In this document: positions 1 to 7,409 of the stretch, piece by piece | Layout of the letters: every line of letters starts with the position of its first letter | How positions within the stretch are numbered: position 1 is the first letter of the stretch | Origin: Bacillota bacterium | GTDB lineage: Bacteria > Bacillota > Clostridia > Lachnospirales > Lachnospiraceae | Length of the DNA stretch: 64,000 nt | Assembly (NCBI GenBank): GCA_023392615.1 | Contig: JAEVYT010000026.1 | Coordinates: 11,398-75,397, forward strand | Reading direction: 5' to 3' | Translations under genes and position numbers: made by a program | The notes under the pieces: generated by a model | Seen by the model: only the letters and a program-made list of their open reading frames with translations | What the model was told of the DNA's origin: nothing | The model's database searches: none

Positions 1-425
1 CATATCTTCGTCGAAACGGAGCGGATGTAACGAGAATTCGAAAGTGTTTCAGAAGTGAGATTTCAGACTTTAAGATTAAAGCAGATGCGATTAGTAGCAC
101 AGAGGTTTATCTGAAGCATTATGCAATTACTGTTTGTGCTAGCTCAGATGTAGACAGCCCTATGGTGATTGGTGCACAGGTAGCAAATGAGCTTTTAAAC
201 ATTACGGATATTAAGGCATCCTTTGTATTTACCAAATACAATGATAAGATATACATTAGTGCCAGATCAATTGATGAAGTAAATGTTCAAGTGATTATGG
301 AGAAATTCGGAGGAGGCGGTCATTTGAGTGCAGCCGGCTCCCAGTTAGTTAATACTACAACAAAAGAAGCTATCATTAAAATTAAAGCAACGCTGGACGA
401 GATGACTCGCGAAGGTGAGCTGTAA
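1..425 (+). CDS. gdpP: Cyclic-di-AMP phosphodiesterase GdpP/YybT, C-terminal part
   Basis: The reading frame is open from the left edge (first full codon at base 3), so this is the last ~140 residues of a gene that starts outside the window. It opens with [17 protein letters not shown] and contains the [10 protein letters not shown] motif of the DHHA1 substrate-binding domain. In the GdpP/YybT family this domain works with an upstream DHH domain to hydrolyse c-di-AMP to pApA; the PAS-GGDEF and DHH parts are not visible here. The stop codon is followed 13 bases later by rplI, and gdpP-rplI-dnaB is the conserved Firmicutes order, which supports the assignment over other DHH phosphoesterases such as NrnA. 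Confidence 0.93.
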   Translation, partial: YLRRNGADVTRIRKCFRSEISDFKIKADAISSTEVYLKHYAITVCASSDVDSPMVIGAQVANELLNITDIKASFVFTKYNDKIYISARSIDEVNVQVIMEKFGGGGHLSAAGSQLVNTTTKEAIIKIKATLDEMTREGEL

Positions 426-438
426 AGGAGAGAAATTA

Positions 439-885
439 ATGGAAGTTATATTATTACAAGACGTAAAGGCTCTTGGTAAAAAGGGTGAAATAGTAAAAGT
501 AAACGATGGTTATGCGAGAAACTTCATATTCCCAAAAAAGCTGGGTGTTGAAGCTACCAAGCAAAATTTATATGATTTGAATAATCAGAAAGCGGCTGAA
601 GCAAAAAAACAAAAGGAAATTCTAGAGGAAGCGCAGGCCTTATCAAAGAAGATTGAAGAATTCAATATAAAATTATCGATTAAAGCAGGTGAAGGCGGGA
701 AAACCTTTGGTTCTATATCCTCCAAAGAGGTTGCGGCTGCAGTAAAAGAACAATACGGAATCGAAATAGATAAAAAGAAGATTCAACTAAATGATACGAT
801 TAAGCATGCCGGATCCTTCACAGCAGCTGTAAAATTACATCCACAGGTAACCGCAGAGTTAAAGATTAAGGTAGATGCAGTATAA
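439..885 (+). CDS. rplI: 50S ribosomal protein bL9
   Basis: This 148-residue protein begins [19 protein letters not shown], the diagnostic N-terminal RNA-binding domain of bL9, followed by a long charged helix (about residues 42-75) and the C-terminal domain ending in LKIKVDAV. bL9 binds 23S rRNA near the L1 stalk. Length matches the family. The frame is open eight codons further upstream, but the ATG at 439 sits behind AAAGGAGAG and matches all bL9 N-termini, so it is taken as the start. It lies between gdpP and dnaB, 27 bases upstream of dnaB, probably in one transcript. Confidence 0.98.
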   Translation: MEVILLQDVKALGKKGEIVKVNDGYARNFIFPKKLGVEATKQNLYDLNNQKAAEAKKQKEILEEAQALSKKIEEFNIKLSIKAGEGGKTFGSISSKEVAAAVKEQYGIEIDKKKIQLNDTIKHAGSFTAAVKLHPQVTAELKIKVDAV

Positions 886-912
886 GGATAAGATCTTTAA
901 GGGGGAATACCA

Positions 913-2241
913 ATGGATGAAGCATTAATTAAAAGAGTACTTCCGCATAGCGCTGAAGCAGAGCAATCTGTAATCGGATCCATGATTATGGACAGGGAAG
1001 CCATTGTTGCAGCCTCTGAATTATTAACCGGTAATGATTTTTATGAAAAGCAATATAGTATTTTATTTGATACAATGGTTGAATTATCCAACGAAGGAAA
1101 ACCGGTCGATTTGGTGACACTTCAGGATCGATTAAAGGAAAAGGATGTGCCGCCTCAGGTAAGCAGTCTGGAGTTCATTAGAGATTTGGTAACATCTGTT
1201 CCAACCTCAGCAAATGTAAAATATTATGCACAAATTGTTCATGATAAATCAATTTTACGAAAGCTGATTAAAACAGTAGAAGAAACGGCGAATGACTGCT
1301 ATCTGGATAAAGAAAAACTTGAAGTGATTCTTGAGAAGACAGAAAAGCAGGTCTTTGATATCGTTCAAAATAGAGGCACCAAGGACTTTACTGATATAAA
1401 GGAAGTAGTACTTAGAACAATTGACAGTATTGAAGCAGCAGCTAAAAATCAAGGAAGTGTAACAGGTATAGCAACAGGTTTTTATGATCTGGACTATAAG
1501 ACAGCAGGTCTTCAGCCATCGGATTTGATTCTGATTGCAGCGAGACCTTCTATGGGTAAGACCGCGTTTGTACTAAATATCGCAGAATATGTCGCAATTA
1601 AGTCCAATATACCGACTGTAATATTTAGTTTGGAGATGTCGCAAGATCAGTTAGTAAAGCGTGTGCTTGCGATGAACTCCAAGGTGGACTCCCAGGCACT
1701 ACGTACCGGTAATCTCTCTGGCGAGGATTGGTCAAGCTTAATGGAAAGTGCAAGATCGGTGGGTAATTCCAATCTTGTAATCGATGATACTTCCGCTATA
1801 TCCATTAGTGAGTTGCGTTCAAAGTGTAGAAAGTTAAAGTTAGAGAAAAATCTCGGACTTGTTATCATTGATTACCTTCAGTTAATGACCGGTAGCAAAA
1901 AATCAGAGTCCAGACAACAGGAGATTTCAGAGATTTCAAGATCGTTAAAATCTTTGGCGAGAGAAATCAATGTTCCAGTAATTGCACTATCACAGTTAAG
2001 TCGTGCAGTAGAGCAGCGTCCGGACAAACGACCAATGTTATCCGATTTACGTGAGTCGGGTGCGATTGAGCAGGATGCCGATATTGTAATGTTTATCTAT
2101 CGTGATGATTATTATAATAAGGACACGGAAGAACCTGGTGTATCAGAGATAATCATCGGTAAGCAGAGAAACGGTCCGACCGGTACAGTGAAACTTGCAT
2201 GGTTATCACAGTACACGAAGTTTGCAAATCTGGAGAGATAA
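913..2241 (+). CDS. dnaB: Replicative DNA helicase DnaB
   Basis: The 442-residue length is usual for the replicative hexameric helicase that unwinds DNA at the fork. The N-terminal primase-interaction domain starts LPHSAEAEQSVIGSMI. The RecA-like C-terminal domain carries a Walker A motif ARPSMGKTAF (about residue 213), Walker B VIIDYLQLM (about 318) and the DLRESGAIEQDADIV element. A GGGGG ribosome-binding site lies 7 bases before the ATG. It is the last gene of the gdpP-rplI-dnaB group and is closed by an intrinsic terminator at 2285. Confidence 0.98.
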   Translation: MDEALIKRVLPHSAEAEQSVIGSMIMDREAIVAASELLTGNDFYEKQYSILFDTMVELSNEGKPVDLVTLQDRLKEKDVPPQVSSLEFIRDLVTSVPTSANVKYYAQIVHDKSILRKLIKTVEETANDCYLDKEKLEVILEKTEKQVFDIVQNRGTKDFTDIKEVVLRTIDSIEAAAKNQGSVTGIATGFYDLDYKTAGLQPSDLILIAARPSMGKTAFVLNIAEYVAIKSNIPTVIFSLEMSQDQLVKRVLAMNSKVDSQALRTGNLSGEDWSSLMESARSVGNSNLVIDDTSAISISELRSKCRKLKLEKNLGLVIIDYLQLMTGSKKSESRQQEISEISRSLKSLAREINVPVIALSQLSRAVEQRPDKRPMLSDLRESGAIEQDADIVMFIYRDDYYNKDTEEPGVSEIIIGKQRNGPTGTVKLAWLSQYTKFANLER

Positions 2242-2284
2242 CACAATATATAGTAGTAAGAAGTGTATTAGGCAAGAAATGTAG

Positions 2285-2318
2285 AAAAGGGGAACCTATT
2301 TATGGGTTTCCTTTTTTT
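2285..2318 (+). terminator. Intrinsic terminator after dnaB
   Basis: Bases 2285-2296 can pair fully with 2305-2316 (12 pairs, two G-U), with an 8-base loop and a run of seven T. It sits 44 bases after the dnaB stop and in front of the merR promoter. Confidence 0.8.
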
Positions 2319-2355
2319 ATGTCGATAAGTTATATGTAAATATGTGGAAATTATA

Positions 2356-2383
2356 TTGCATTTGAAAGTTGCTATGTTATAAT
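2356..2383 (+). promoter_or_regulatory. Sigma-A-like promoter of the MerR gene
   Basis: TTGCAT (2356-2361) and TATAAT (2378-2383) are separated by 16 bases, 44 bases before the chosen GTG start. It lies just after the dnaB terminator, so the regulator probably has its own transcript. Confidence 0.6.
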
Positions 2384-2426
2384 GTAAAAAGTGGAAAATA
2401 AATACATATTCAGGGAGGGCAAACGA

Positions 2427-3110
2427 GTGGAAGAAGTTAGGTATATGATTTCTGAGGCTGCAAAGCGGGTAGACGTAGAGTCTCATGTACTCAGATACTG
2501 GCAGAAAGAGCTTGCTCTACCGATTTCACGTAATGAGATGGATCAGCGTTATTATAAGGAATCGGATATTGAGTTGCTGAAAAAAATAAAACTTATGAAA
2601 AAGCAAGGGTTTGGATTGAAAGCCATTAAGATGTTCATTGAAAATGAAAGCTTACCAGATTCACTTGATGCTAATACTGATATACAGAACCGTGATATGC
2701 AGAAAGGGGATAATAAGGAGGATAAGGATATAGACATGATACAGGAGGACAAGCTTATAGATAAGGAAGAAAGGACAGGCCTGGTTACCGAGGAAGGCAG
2801 ACAGGAATTAAAGCCACAGCCCGAAACAAAAATGGAGCAGTTCAAATCCATCATGAATAATATTATTCTTGATGCACTAAAGGAGAACAACGGAACATTA
2901 ACGGGTGAGATTAATTCCCATGTTACAGAAAATGTAGTACGAGAGATGAGTTATCTCATGAGAGTCCAGGAGGAAAAGGAAGAAGAGCGCTTTAAGAAAT
3001 TCGACGCCACCCTTCGTGAATATCAGAGAAGCAAAATGTTGGCAGCAGCCAGTGTGGATAAAAACAGAAGAAAATCAAAGTTCTTTCAAAAAAATAACGT
3101 AAAGATTTAA
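2427..3110 (+). CDS. MerR-family transcriptional regulator with long charged C-terminus
   Basis: The first ~70 residues form a MerR-type winged helix-turn-helix (ISEAAKRVDVESHVLRYWQKEL, then the wing with RYYKESDIELLKKIKLMKKQG). The rest (about 150 residues) is very rich in Asp, Glu and Lys, predicted helical/coiled, with no recognisable ligand domain and no conserved cysteines. Two GTG starts are possible; the one at 2427 follows AGGGAGGG by 8 bases and is preferred over 2391, which has no ribosome-binding site. Target and inducer are unknown. Single-gene transcript, from the promoter at 2356 to the terminator at 3129. Confidence 0.85.
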   Translation: MEEVRYMISEAAKRVDVESHVLRYWQKELALPISRNEMDQRYYKESDIELLKKIKLMKKQGFGLKAIKMFIENESLPDSLDANTDIQNRDMQKGDNKEDKDIDMIQEDKLIDKEERTGLVTEEGRQELKPQPETKMEQFKSIMNNIILDALKENNGTLTGEINSHVTENVVREMSYLMRVQEEKEEERFKKFDATLREYQRSKMLAAASVDKNRRKSKFFQKNNVKI

Positions 3111-3128
3111 GTATACAATAAAACAAAC

Positions 3129-3190
3129 AAAAAGAGGATATAACAAAACCATTAAATTAGAACTTAGTGGTTTTGCTATATCCTCTTTTT
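3129..3190. terminator. Bidirectional terminator between merR and ferredoxin genes
   Basis: Bases 3129-3151 and 3168-3190 form a 23-base-pair stem with one A-C mismatch, flanked by A5 on the left and T5 on the right. It can therefore end the converging transcripts from both sides. Confidence 0.9.
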
Positions 3191-3200
3191 ATGTATCATA

Positions 3201-3371
3201 TTATTGTGCAGAAATTGCACTTGTAGGACATGTGTCAGCACATGCGCCACAATCGATACAAGTAGCAGCGTCGATTTCATAATGAGAAGCGCCTTCGGAA
3301 ATAGCACTTACTGGGCAGTCGCCTGCGCAAGCGCCACAGCTAATACATTCATCGCTAATAACGTAAGCCAT
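3201..3371 (-). CDS. 2[4Fe-4S] clostridial-type ferredoxin
   Basis: This 56-residue protein contains two CxxCxxCxxxCP cluster-binding motifs (CISCGACAGDCP and CIDCGACADTCP) in the pseudo-symmetric arrangement of low-potential clostridial ferredoxins. These carry electrons between enzymes such as pyruvate:ferredoxin oxidoreductase and hydrogenase in the cytoplasm. The ATG at 3371 follows AAAAGGAGG; the frame extends eight codons upstream, but those codons contain the ribosome-binding site. It is monocistronic and divergent from the DUF1858 gene. Confidence 0.97.
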   Translation of the reverse strand: MAYVISDECISCGACAGDCPVSAISEGASHYEIDAATCIDCGACADTCPTSAISAQ

Positions 3372-3403
3372 TGTAATTACCTCCTTTTTAAACAATCGAT
3401 TAC

Positions 3404-3432
3404 ATTTTAATATATGCTAGTGATTTATGCAA
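3404..3432 (-). promoter_or_regulatory. Promoter of the ferredoxin gene
   Basis: On the minus strand TTGCAT (3432-3427) and TAAAAT (3409-3404) are separated by exactly 17 bases, 32 bases before the ferredoxin ATG. Confidence 0.6.
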
Positions 3433-3476
3433 GTAAATTCTAGTACTTTATTGTGGTAAACACGAAATTTGACTCC

Positions 3477-3505
3477 TTGACGGTTTGAATACGTTGGAAT
3501 ATAAT
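3477..3505 (+). promoter_or_regulatory. Promoter of the DUF1858 gene
   Basis: TTGACG (3477-3482), 17-base spacer, TATAAT (3500-3505); a near-consensus sigma-A promoter 70 bases before the start at 3575. Confidence 0.75.
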
Positions 3506-3574
3506 AAGGCATAGCCATGGGTTTATAATACATTGGTAACTACAAAATTAACATAAATTAAAGGAGGATTTAAC

Positions 3575-3772
3575 ATGTCAATAACTAAGGATATGACTAT
3601 TGCGCAGGCAATTTCTACTAATCAAAATATTATACCGGTACTTTTAGATATTGGTATGCATTGTCTTGGTTGTCCTTCTGCACAGGCAGAGACATTAGAA
3701 GAAGCAGCTATGGTTCACGGATTAGATCCAGAAGAATTAATGAATCGTATTAAGGCTGAGATTGGTGAATAA
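3575..3772 (+). CDS. DUF1858 domain protein
   Basis: The 65-residue protein begins [14 protein letters not shown] and contains HCLGCP (residues 28-33) with a CxxC pair, the hallmark of the DUF1858 / hybrid-cluster-protein-associated disulphide oxidoreductase family. The family is small, cytoplasmic and common in anaerobes; its reaction is not established, but the CxxC suggests thiol redox or metal binding. AAAGGAGGA provides a strong ribosome-binding site. It is transcribed alone, divergently from the ferredoxin gene, and closed by the hairpin at 3804. Confidence 0.9.
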   Translation: MSITKDMTIAQAISTNQNIIPVLLDIGMHCLGCPSAQAETLEEAAMVHGLDPEELMNRIKAEIGE

Positions 3773-3803
3773 CTCCAAGTCAAACCATTATTAAACAAAT
3801 GAA

Positions 3804-3843
3804 AGAGGCTGATGTGAAAGGGTTTCCTTTTGCATCAGCCTCT
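3804..3843. terminator. Bidirectional terminator between DUF1858 and mecA
   Basis: Arms 3804-3821 and 3826-3843 pair over 18 bases with two non-Watson-Crick positions and a 4-base loop. The genes on both sides converge on it. Confidence 0.85.
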
Positions 3844-3847
3844 TCTT

Positions 3848-4621
3848 TTACATTACAGATAATACCTGTAAAGCGTGACTTTTAACGATTATTTCATAAT
3901 GTTCCTCGTAATAAGTGGAGCTGGCATAAGTAAATCGCTCTACCTTTCCGAATTCAGATATAATATTGCAGATTTTATTGAATTCCTCCGGAGTATGATC
4001 AGAGATGCTGATTACCAAGTAGTAAATTGAAGTAACCGGATTCTTATATAAGGTATTGATACCATGATAGGTTCCAAGCATAATATTAGATAATTCAATA
4101 ACTTCTTTCAGTGAACGGAAGGAATAAATCTTAACTAATTTGGCGATAGGTGATGTGCCTGGTTTTTCCGGGGCTTCGTTGGTGTCGATTTCAGCTGTTT
4201 CGATTACGTCCTCTTTTGCGTTATCTTCATTCTCTTCAGATAAATCATCTTCAGACTGATCAAAACAATTGATTATCTCATCAGCATAGGACTCCTCTTC
4301 ATCATCCTCATTTTCATGATCACCATGAACGTTAAAGGAGGAAAACTTTGAAAAGCGAGTATCTAATTCATCAGGATCTTCTACTTTGGTTATCACTAAG
4401 ATAAGGCATTCAGTAGAAACCGGTATCGCTTCTATCATAAGTGGAATATCATCCACCTCAAAACCGAACTCATAAAAAGCTTGTTGAATCATATCACGGA
4501 ATAATGCTTTTGCTTTTTCAGTACCATATGCAAGCTCACTAATCTTTAACTCACGGTCTATTAAATCACTTTTATTCAAGGTACATCTAATCTGATTGTC
4601 ACTAATTTTTTCTATCTTCAT
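3848..4621 (-). CDS. mecA: MecA-family adaptor protein
   Basis: This 257-residue protein has the MecA layout. An N-terminal domain (MKIEKISDNQIRCTLNKSDL, residues 1-85) in B. subtilis recognises substrates such as ComK. A long acidic linker (DDEEESYADE onward, about 100-145) follows, and then a C-terminal domain (about 155-250) that docks on the ClpC ATPase. A role in ClpCP-directed proteolysis is inferred from the family. The ATG at 4621 follows AAAGGGG by 8 bases; the upstream in-frame GTG at 4630 overlaps that site and is rejected. Monocistronic, ending at a bidirectional terminator. Confidence 0.9.
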   Translation of the reverse strand: MKIEKISDNQIRCTLNKSDLIDRELKISELAYGTEKAKALFRDMIQQAFYEFGFEVDDIPLMIEAIPVSTECLILVITKVEDPDELDTRFSKFSSFNVHGDHENEDDEEESYADEIINCFDQSEDDLSEENEDNAKEDVIETAEIDTNEAPEKPGTSPIAKLVKIYSFRSLKEVIELSNIMLGTYHGINTLYKNPVTSIYYLVISISDHTPEEFNKICNIISEFGKVERFTYASSTYYEEHYEIIVKSHALQVLSVM

Positions 4622-4840
4622 AAAGTACACCCCTTTCTAAAAGGAACTGATTGACGCAACACGTAACCATCCATTGGTGTAAAAAAAGTATAATTTAAAA
4701 AAGTTGTAAAGTCAATATGCCCCAGTGCTAAATTTGTATTTTATAGGTTTCTATATATTACAGTAAAATACATGATTTGACATCGTTAATTCCTACAAAA
4801 AGTCTAGAAAAGTTTGTGAAAAAGATCAATAGAAAATTAG

Positions 4841-4869
4841 TTGATGTATTACCATTATTTGTATATAAT
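4841..4869 (+). promoter_or_regulatory. Promoter of the protein kinase gene
   Basis: TTGATG (4841-4846), 17-base spacer, TATAAT (4864-4869), 45 bases before the ATG at 4914. Confidence 0.7.
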
Positions 4870-4913
4870 TAAGTTGACTTAAATCTGCTTTAGTATTGAT
4901 AGGAAAGGAGAGA

Positions 4914-6263
4914 ATGCAACAGGAAATCTGGTTTCAAAAATATCAAATCTTAGGTTTAATTGGCAAAGGAGGCAGTGCCAAGGTATTTCTTGCAGAACAC
5001 GTCAAATTAAAATCACTTCGTGCAATCAAGTTTATTTCTAAAAATCATCCCCTATACGATTTACAATTGAAAGAAGCATTTGTATTAAAAAATCTGAAAC
5101 ACTCTGGTATTCCTATTATCTATGATATTGAAGAAAATGAAGATGGTTCCTATATTATTGAACAATATCTGGAAGGGAATACTCTAAAAGATACGATATT
5201 GCAAAATGGCCCACTTCGGGAAAATATTATCATCAACCTAGGACTTCAATTATGCGATCTATTACAGTATCTCCATTCAATTGAAAGGCCAATTTTGTAT
5301 CTAGATTTAAAGCCAGAGAATATTATTCTATGTGAAGGAAGTCTCAAGCTGGTTGACTTTGGTAGTGCGTTGTATATGGATGAAACACAGTCTGATGCAC
5401 ACTATTATGGTACGAACGGGTATGCAGCTCCGGAATTATATACGAATCAGCACATTGATGAACGCTGCGGTGTGTATGGAATTGGATGCCTGTTATATTA
5501 TATGGTAACCGGACAATCAATAAGACAACTTGGATCAAAGAAAGAGCATATCGATTATACTGGTGCATGCTCTAAGAAACTGAAGAAGGTGATAAGTCGT
5601 TGCCTCAGATTTTATCCTTCTCAAAGATATGCTTCGGTTATCAAGCTTAATGCAGGATTATTAGAATTAAAAAAACATATCAAGTATCAAGCAGAATTAA
5701 GTCAGACGATTACAATTGCAATTGGTGGTTCACATCCTTATATCGGAGTGACTCATATGGCTTTCCGTTTAGGTAAGTATTTAATAGGAACCAAGGCAAG
5801 CTGCCTCTATCATGAAAAAAATGATACGGGAAGTGTGTGGTCATTAAAATGTGTCAGTGATAAGGTTGACATTATTAATGGAATTTACATAATAGAAGGA
5901 ATACCTATGGTTCCTGCTCACTTAAACGTAGAGATAAAAAAAGAGGATTATAGTTATGTTATTCAGGATTATGGATGTGTGACCGAAGATAATCAGGCGC
6001 AGTTTTTATCGGCGGATATAAAGCTGTTCCTTCTAGGAGCCAAGCAATGGGAAATTGATTCGGCGATAAAGAAAATTCAAACGTTTTCAGATCATAAGGA
6101 AGTTCGTTATCTATTTAACTATATGAATGGAAAGCAATTTCAAGAGATAATGAGACAACTACCTATGATAAATGGTGATCGAATTCCATACGAGCCCGAT
6201 CCGTTTGCGACGATTACTCATCAGAACGGATTAGAATTATTCAGAGCAATTCTCATGAATTAA
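4914..6263 (+). CDS. Ser/Thr protein kinase fused to a degenerate ParA/CpaE-like domain
   Basis: Residues ~8-255 form a Hanks-type kinase. They show the glycine loop GKGGSAKVFLAEH, the ATP lysine in RAIKFI (about residue 38), DLKPENI (about 130), DFG (about 147) and an APE equivalent in AAPELY. The usual HRD is replaced by YLD, so the catalytic Asp is kept but His and Arg are not. From ~264 to the end there is a ParA/MinD-like fold whose P-loop position reads IAIGGSHPYIGVTH and lacks the GKT lysine. This part resembles the next gene along its length. No transmembrane segment is seen, so the protein is probably cytoplasmic. The ATG at 4914 is chosen; a TTG at 4896 lies upstream of the ribosome-binding site. 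The substrate is unknown. Confidence 0.85.
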   Translation: MQQEIWFQKYQILGLIGKGGSAKVFLAEHVKLKSLRAIKFISKNHPLYDLQLKEAFVLKNLKHSGIPIIYDIEENEDGSYIIEQYLEGNTLKDTILQNGPLRENIIINLGLQLCDLLQYLHSIERPILYLDLKPENIILCEGSLKLVDFGSALYMDETQSDAHYYGTNGYAAPELYTNQHIDERCGVYGIGCLLYYMVTGQSIRQLGSKKEHIDYTGACSKKLKKVISRCLRFYPSQRYASVIKLNAGLLELKKHIKYQAELSQTITIAIGGSHPYIGVTHMAFRLGKYLIGTKASCLYHEKNDTGSVWSLKCVSDKVDIINGIYIIEGIPMVPAHLNVEIKKEDYSYVIQDYGCVTEDNQAQFLSADIKLFLLGAKQWEIDSAIKKIQTFSDHKEVRYLFNYMNGKQFQEIMRQLPMINGDRIPYEPDPFATITHQNGLELFRAILMN

Positions 6264-6291
6264 ATGGACCTGTTCTGTTATTATATGGGAT

Positions 6292-6939
6292 GTGAAAGGG
6301 GGGATTCCTTTAAATAAGAGAAGTAGGAATCATGGATGGAATAAGCTTTGCCGGCCGATGGGCAGAGAGATAATCGGACTAATCGGCAGCCATCATGGTG
6401 TGGGCGTTACTTTTACCGGGCTGATGCTCGCGTTTTATATGGGAGAGGAACTGGGTAAGAGAACAGCGTACCTAGAATGTAATTCGCATCATGATATGGA
6501 TTTAATCCGTTGCGCTTATGATTGGAATAATGAAGATGAGAAGTCGTTCACCTTTCACCGGGTAACCTGTTATTCTGAGGTGACTTCGAATCAGATTGCA
6601 AATATCATGAATGAAGATTATGAGTGCATGATTCTAGACTTCGGTACAGCTTATAAGAGTAATAGAGAAGAATTATTAAGATGTAATACAAAGTTTGTAG
6701 TAGGCGGAAGGACTTCCTGGGATATTCAAAAGCTTTTGGATTTTGTAGGAGAAGTAGAGAATTTAAGTGATATCACCACTTGGAAGTACTTAGTACCTAT
6801 GGCAAATGAAAAACATGTAAGAAAGTTAAAAAAAGAGTTACAAACAGAGGTCCTAGCCGTACCATTTATCGAAGAACCGGTAGGGCCCTCTAAGACCATC
6901 AACCGTTTTTGGGAAAGGGTTTTCCGTGGTGATAGATAG
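6292..6939 (+). CDS. ParA/CpaE-like protein with degenerate P-loop
   Basis: The 215-residue protein has the order of a MinD/ParA ATPase: a P-loop region REIIGLIGSHHGVGVTF, a switch-like TAYLECNSHHDMD, and a Walker-B-like strand CMILDFGTA. The P-loop lysine and threonine of GKGGVGKT are absent (GSHHGVGVT), so nucleotide hydrolysis is doubtful. It matches the C-terminal half of the preceding kinase segment by segment. The two genes are 28 bases apart and probably one operon. The start is uncertain: GTG at 6292 has no good ribosome-binding site, whereas the purine run AAAGGGGGG lies inside the first codons. An ATG at 6358 is the alternative. Confidence 0.75.
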   Translation: MKGGIPLNKRSRNHGWNKLCRPMGREIIGLIGSHHGVGVTFTGLMLAFYMGEELGKRTAYLECNSHHDMDLIRCAYDWNNEDEKSFTFHRVTCYSEVTSNQIANIMNEDYECMILDFGTAYKSNREELLRCNTKFVVGGRTSWDIQKLLDFVGEVENLSDITTWKYLVPMANEKHVRKLKKELQTEVLAVPFIEEPVGPSKTINRFWERVFRGDR

Positions 6940-7227
6940 CTACAGGAGTCGTTTTGGAAAGGATAAGTATAACATATCACAATGAACTTCTTATCCGAAA
7001 AAGCATAGGAGTAATACGTTAATGAAGAATTCTAGCACCCGATTCCTGATACACACAACGTAACCCTGAATAAAATATGGTGTAGTGGTTAAGCTTTGTA
7101 TAAAGACAAACACAGTAGCAATTATAATCTGATAACTGACTTAAAAGCCCTCTATACTTTTTTAGTTAGTTGACTTGAGTAAAGTTAAAACTGTGATGTC
7201 TGGTAGTAAATCTGGGATGGTTTATTA
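6940..7227. other. Non-coding gap after the kinase operon
   Basis: Almost 290 bases without a credible ORF. The only structure seen is a weak 7-bp inverted repeat (6961-6967 with 6990-6996) without a T-run. TTGACT at 7170 has no partner -10 box. Confidence 0.5.
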
Positions 7228-7321
7228 GGAGGCCTTCCATAGTGATTTTCAGAAAACTAGCCGAGAAAAGGGGCTCCTGACTTGAAGATTTCTGATGAAA
7301 ACTACGGGAGGCCTCTTTTTT
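7228..7321 (+). terminator. Large imperfect hairpin with T-run upstream of the GH18 gene
   Basis: The left arm from 7228 (GGAGGCC, then CCATAGT and TTTTCAGAAA) pairs imperfectly with the right arm ending in GGGAGGCCTC at ~7314, followed by T6. It looks like an intrinsic terminator about 300 bases downstream of the kinase operon. Because it is long and internally bulged, a leader RNA that terminates here is also possible. Confidence 0.6.
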
Positions 7322-7343
7322 GGAAAAAAAGTCGATTTTAGTA

Positions 7344-7372
7344 ATGACGATAAAGCACATTAATGCTATAAT
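7344..7372 (+). promoter_or_regulatory. Probable promoter of the GH18 gene
   Basis: ATGACG (7344-7349), 17 bases, TATAAT (7367-7372), 37 bases before the ATG at 7410. The -10 box is perfect; the -35 box is weak. Confidence 0.5.
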
Positions 7373-7409
7373 ATTGTAAAATGTGCAAATGATTTATTTG
7401 GAGGATACT

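Noticed and set aside
3204..3410. 68-codon plus-strand ORF opposite the ferredoxin
   Set aside because: It mirrors the cysteine-rich ferredoxin codons and has no ribosome-binding site; the ferredoxin motif is unambiguous.
6961..6996. Short inverted repeat as terminator of the kinase operon
   Set aside because: Only seven pairs with a 22-base loop and no T-run.
7228..7321. T-box or known riboswitch upstream of the GH18 gene
   Set aside because: No T-box AGGGTGGNACCGCG motif or other recognisable riboswitch core is present.
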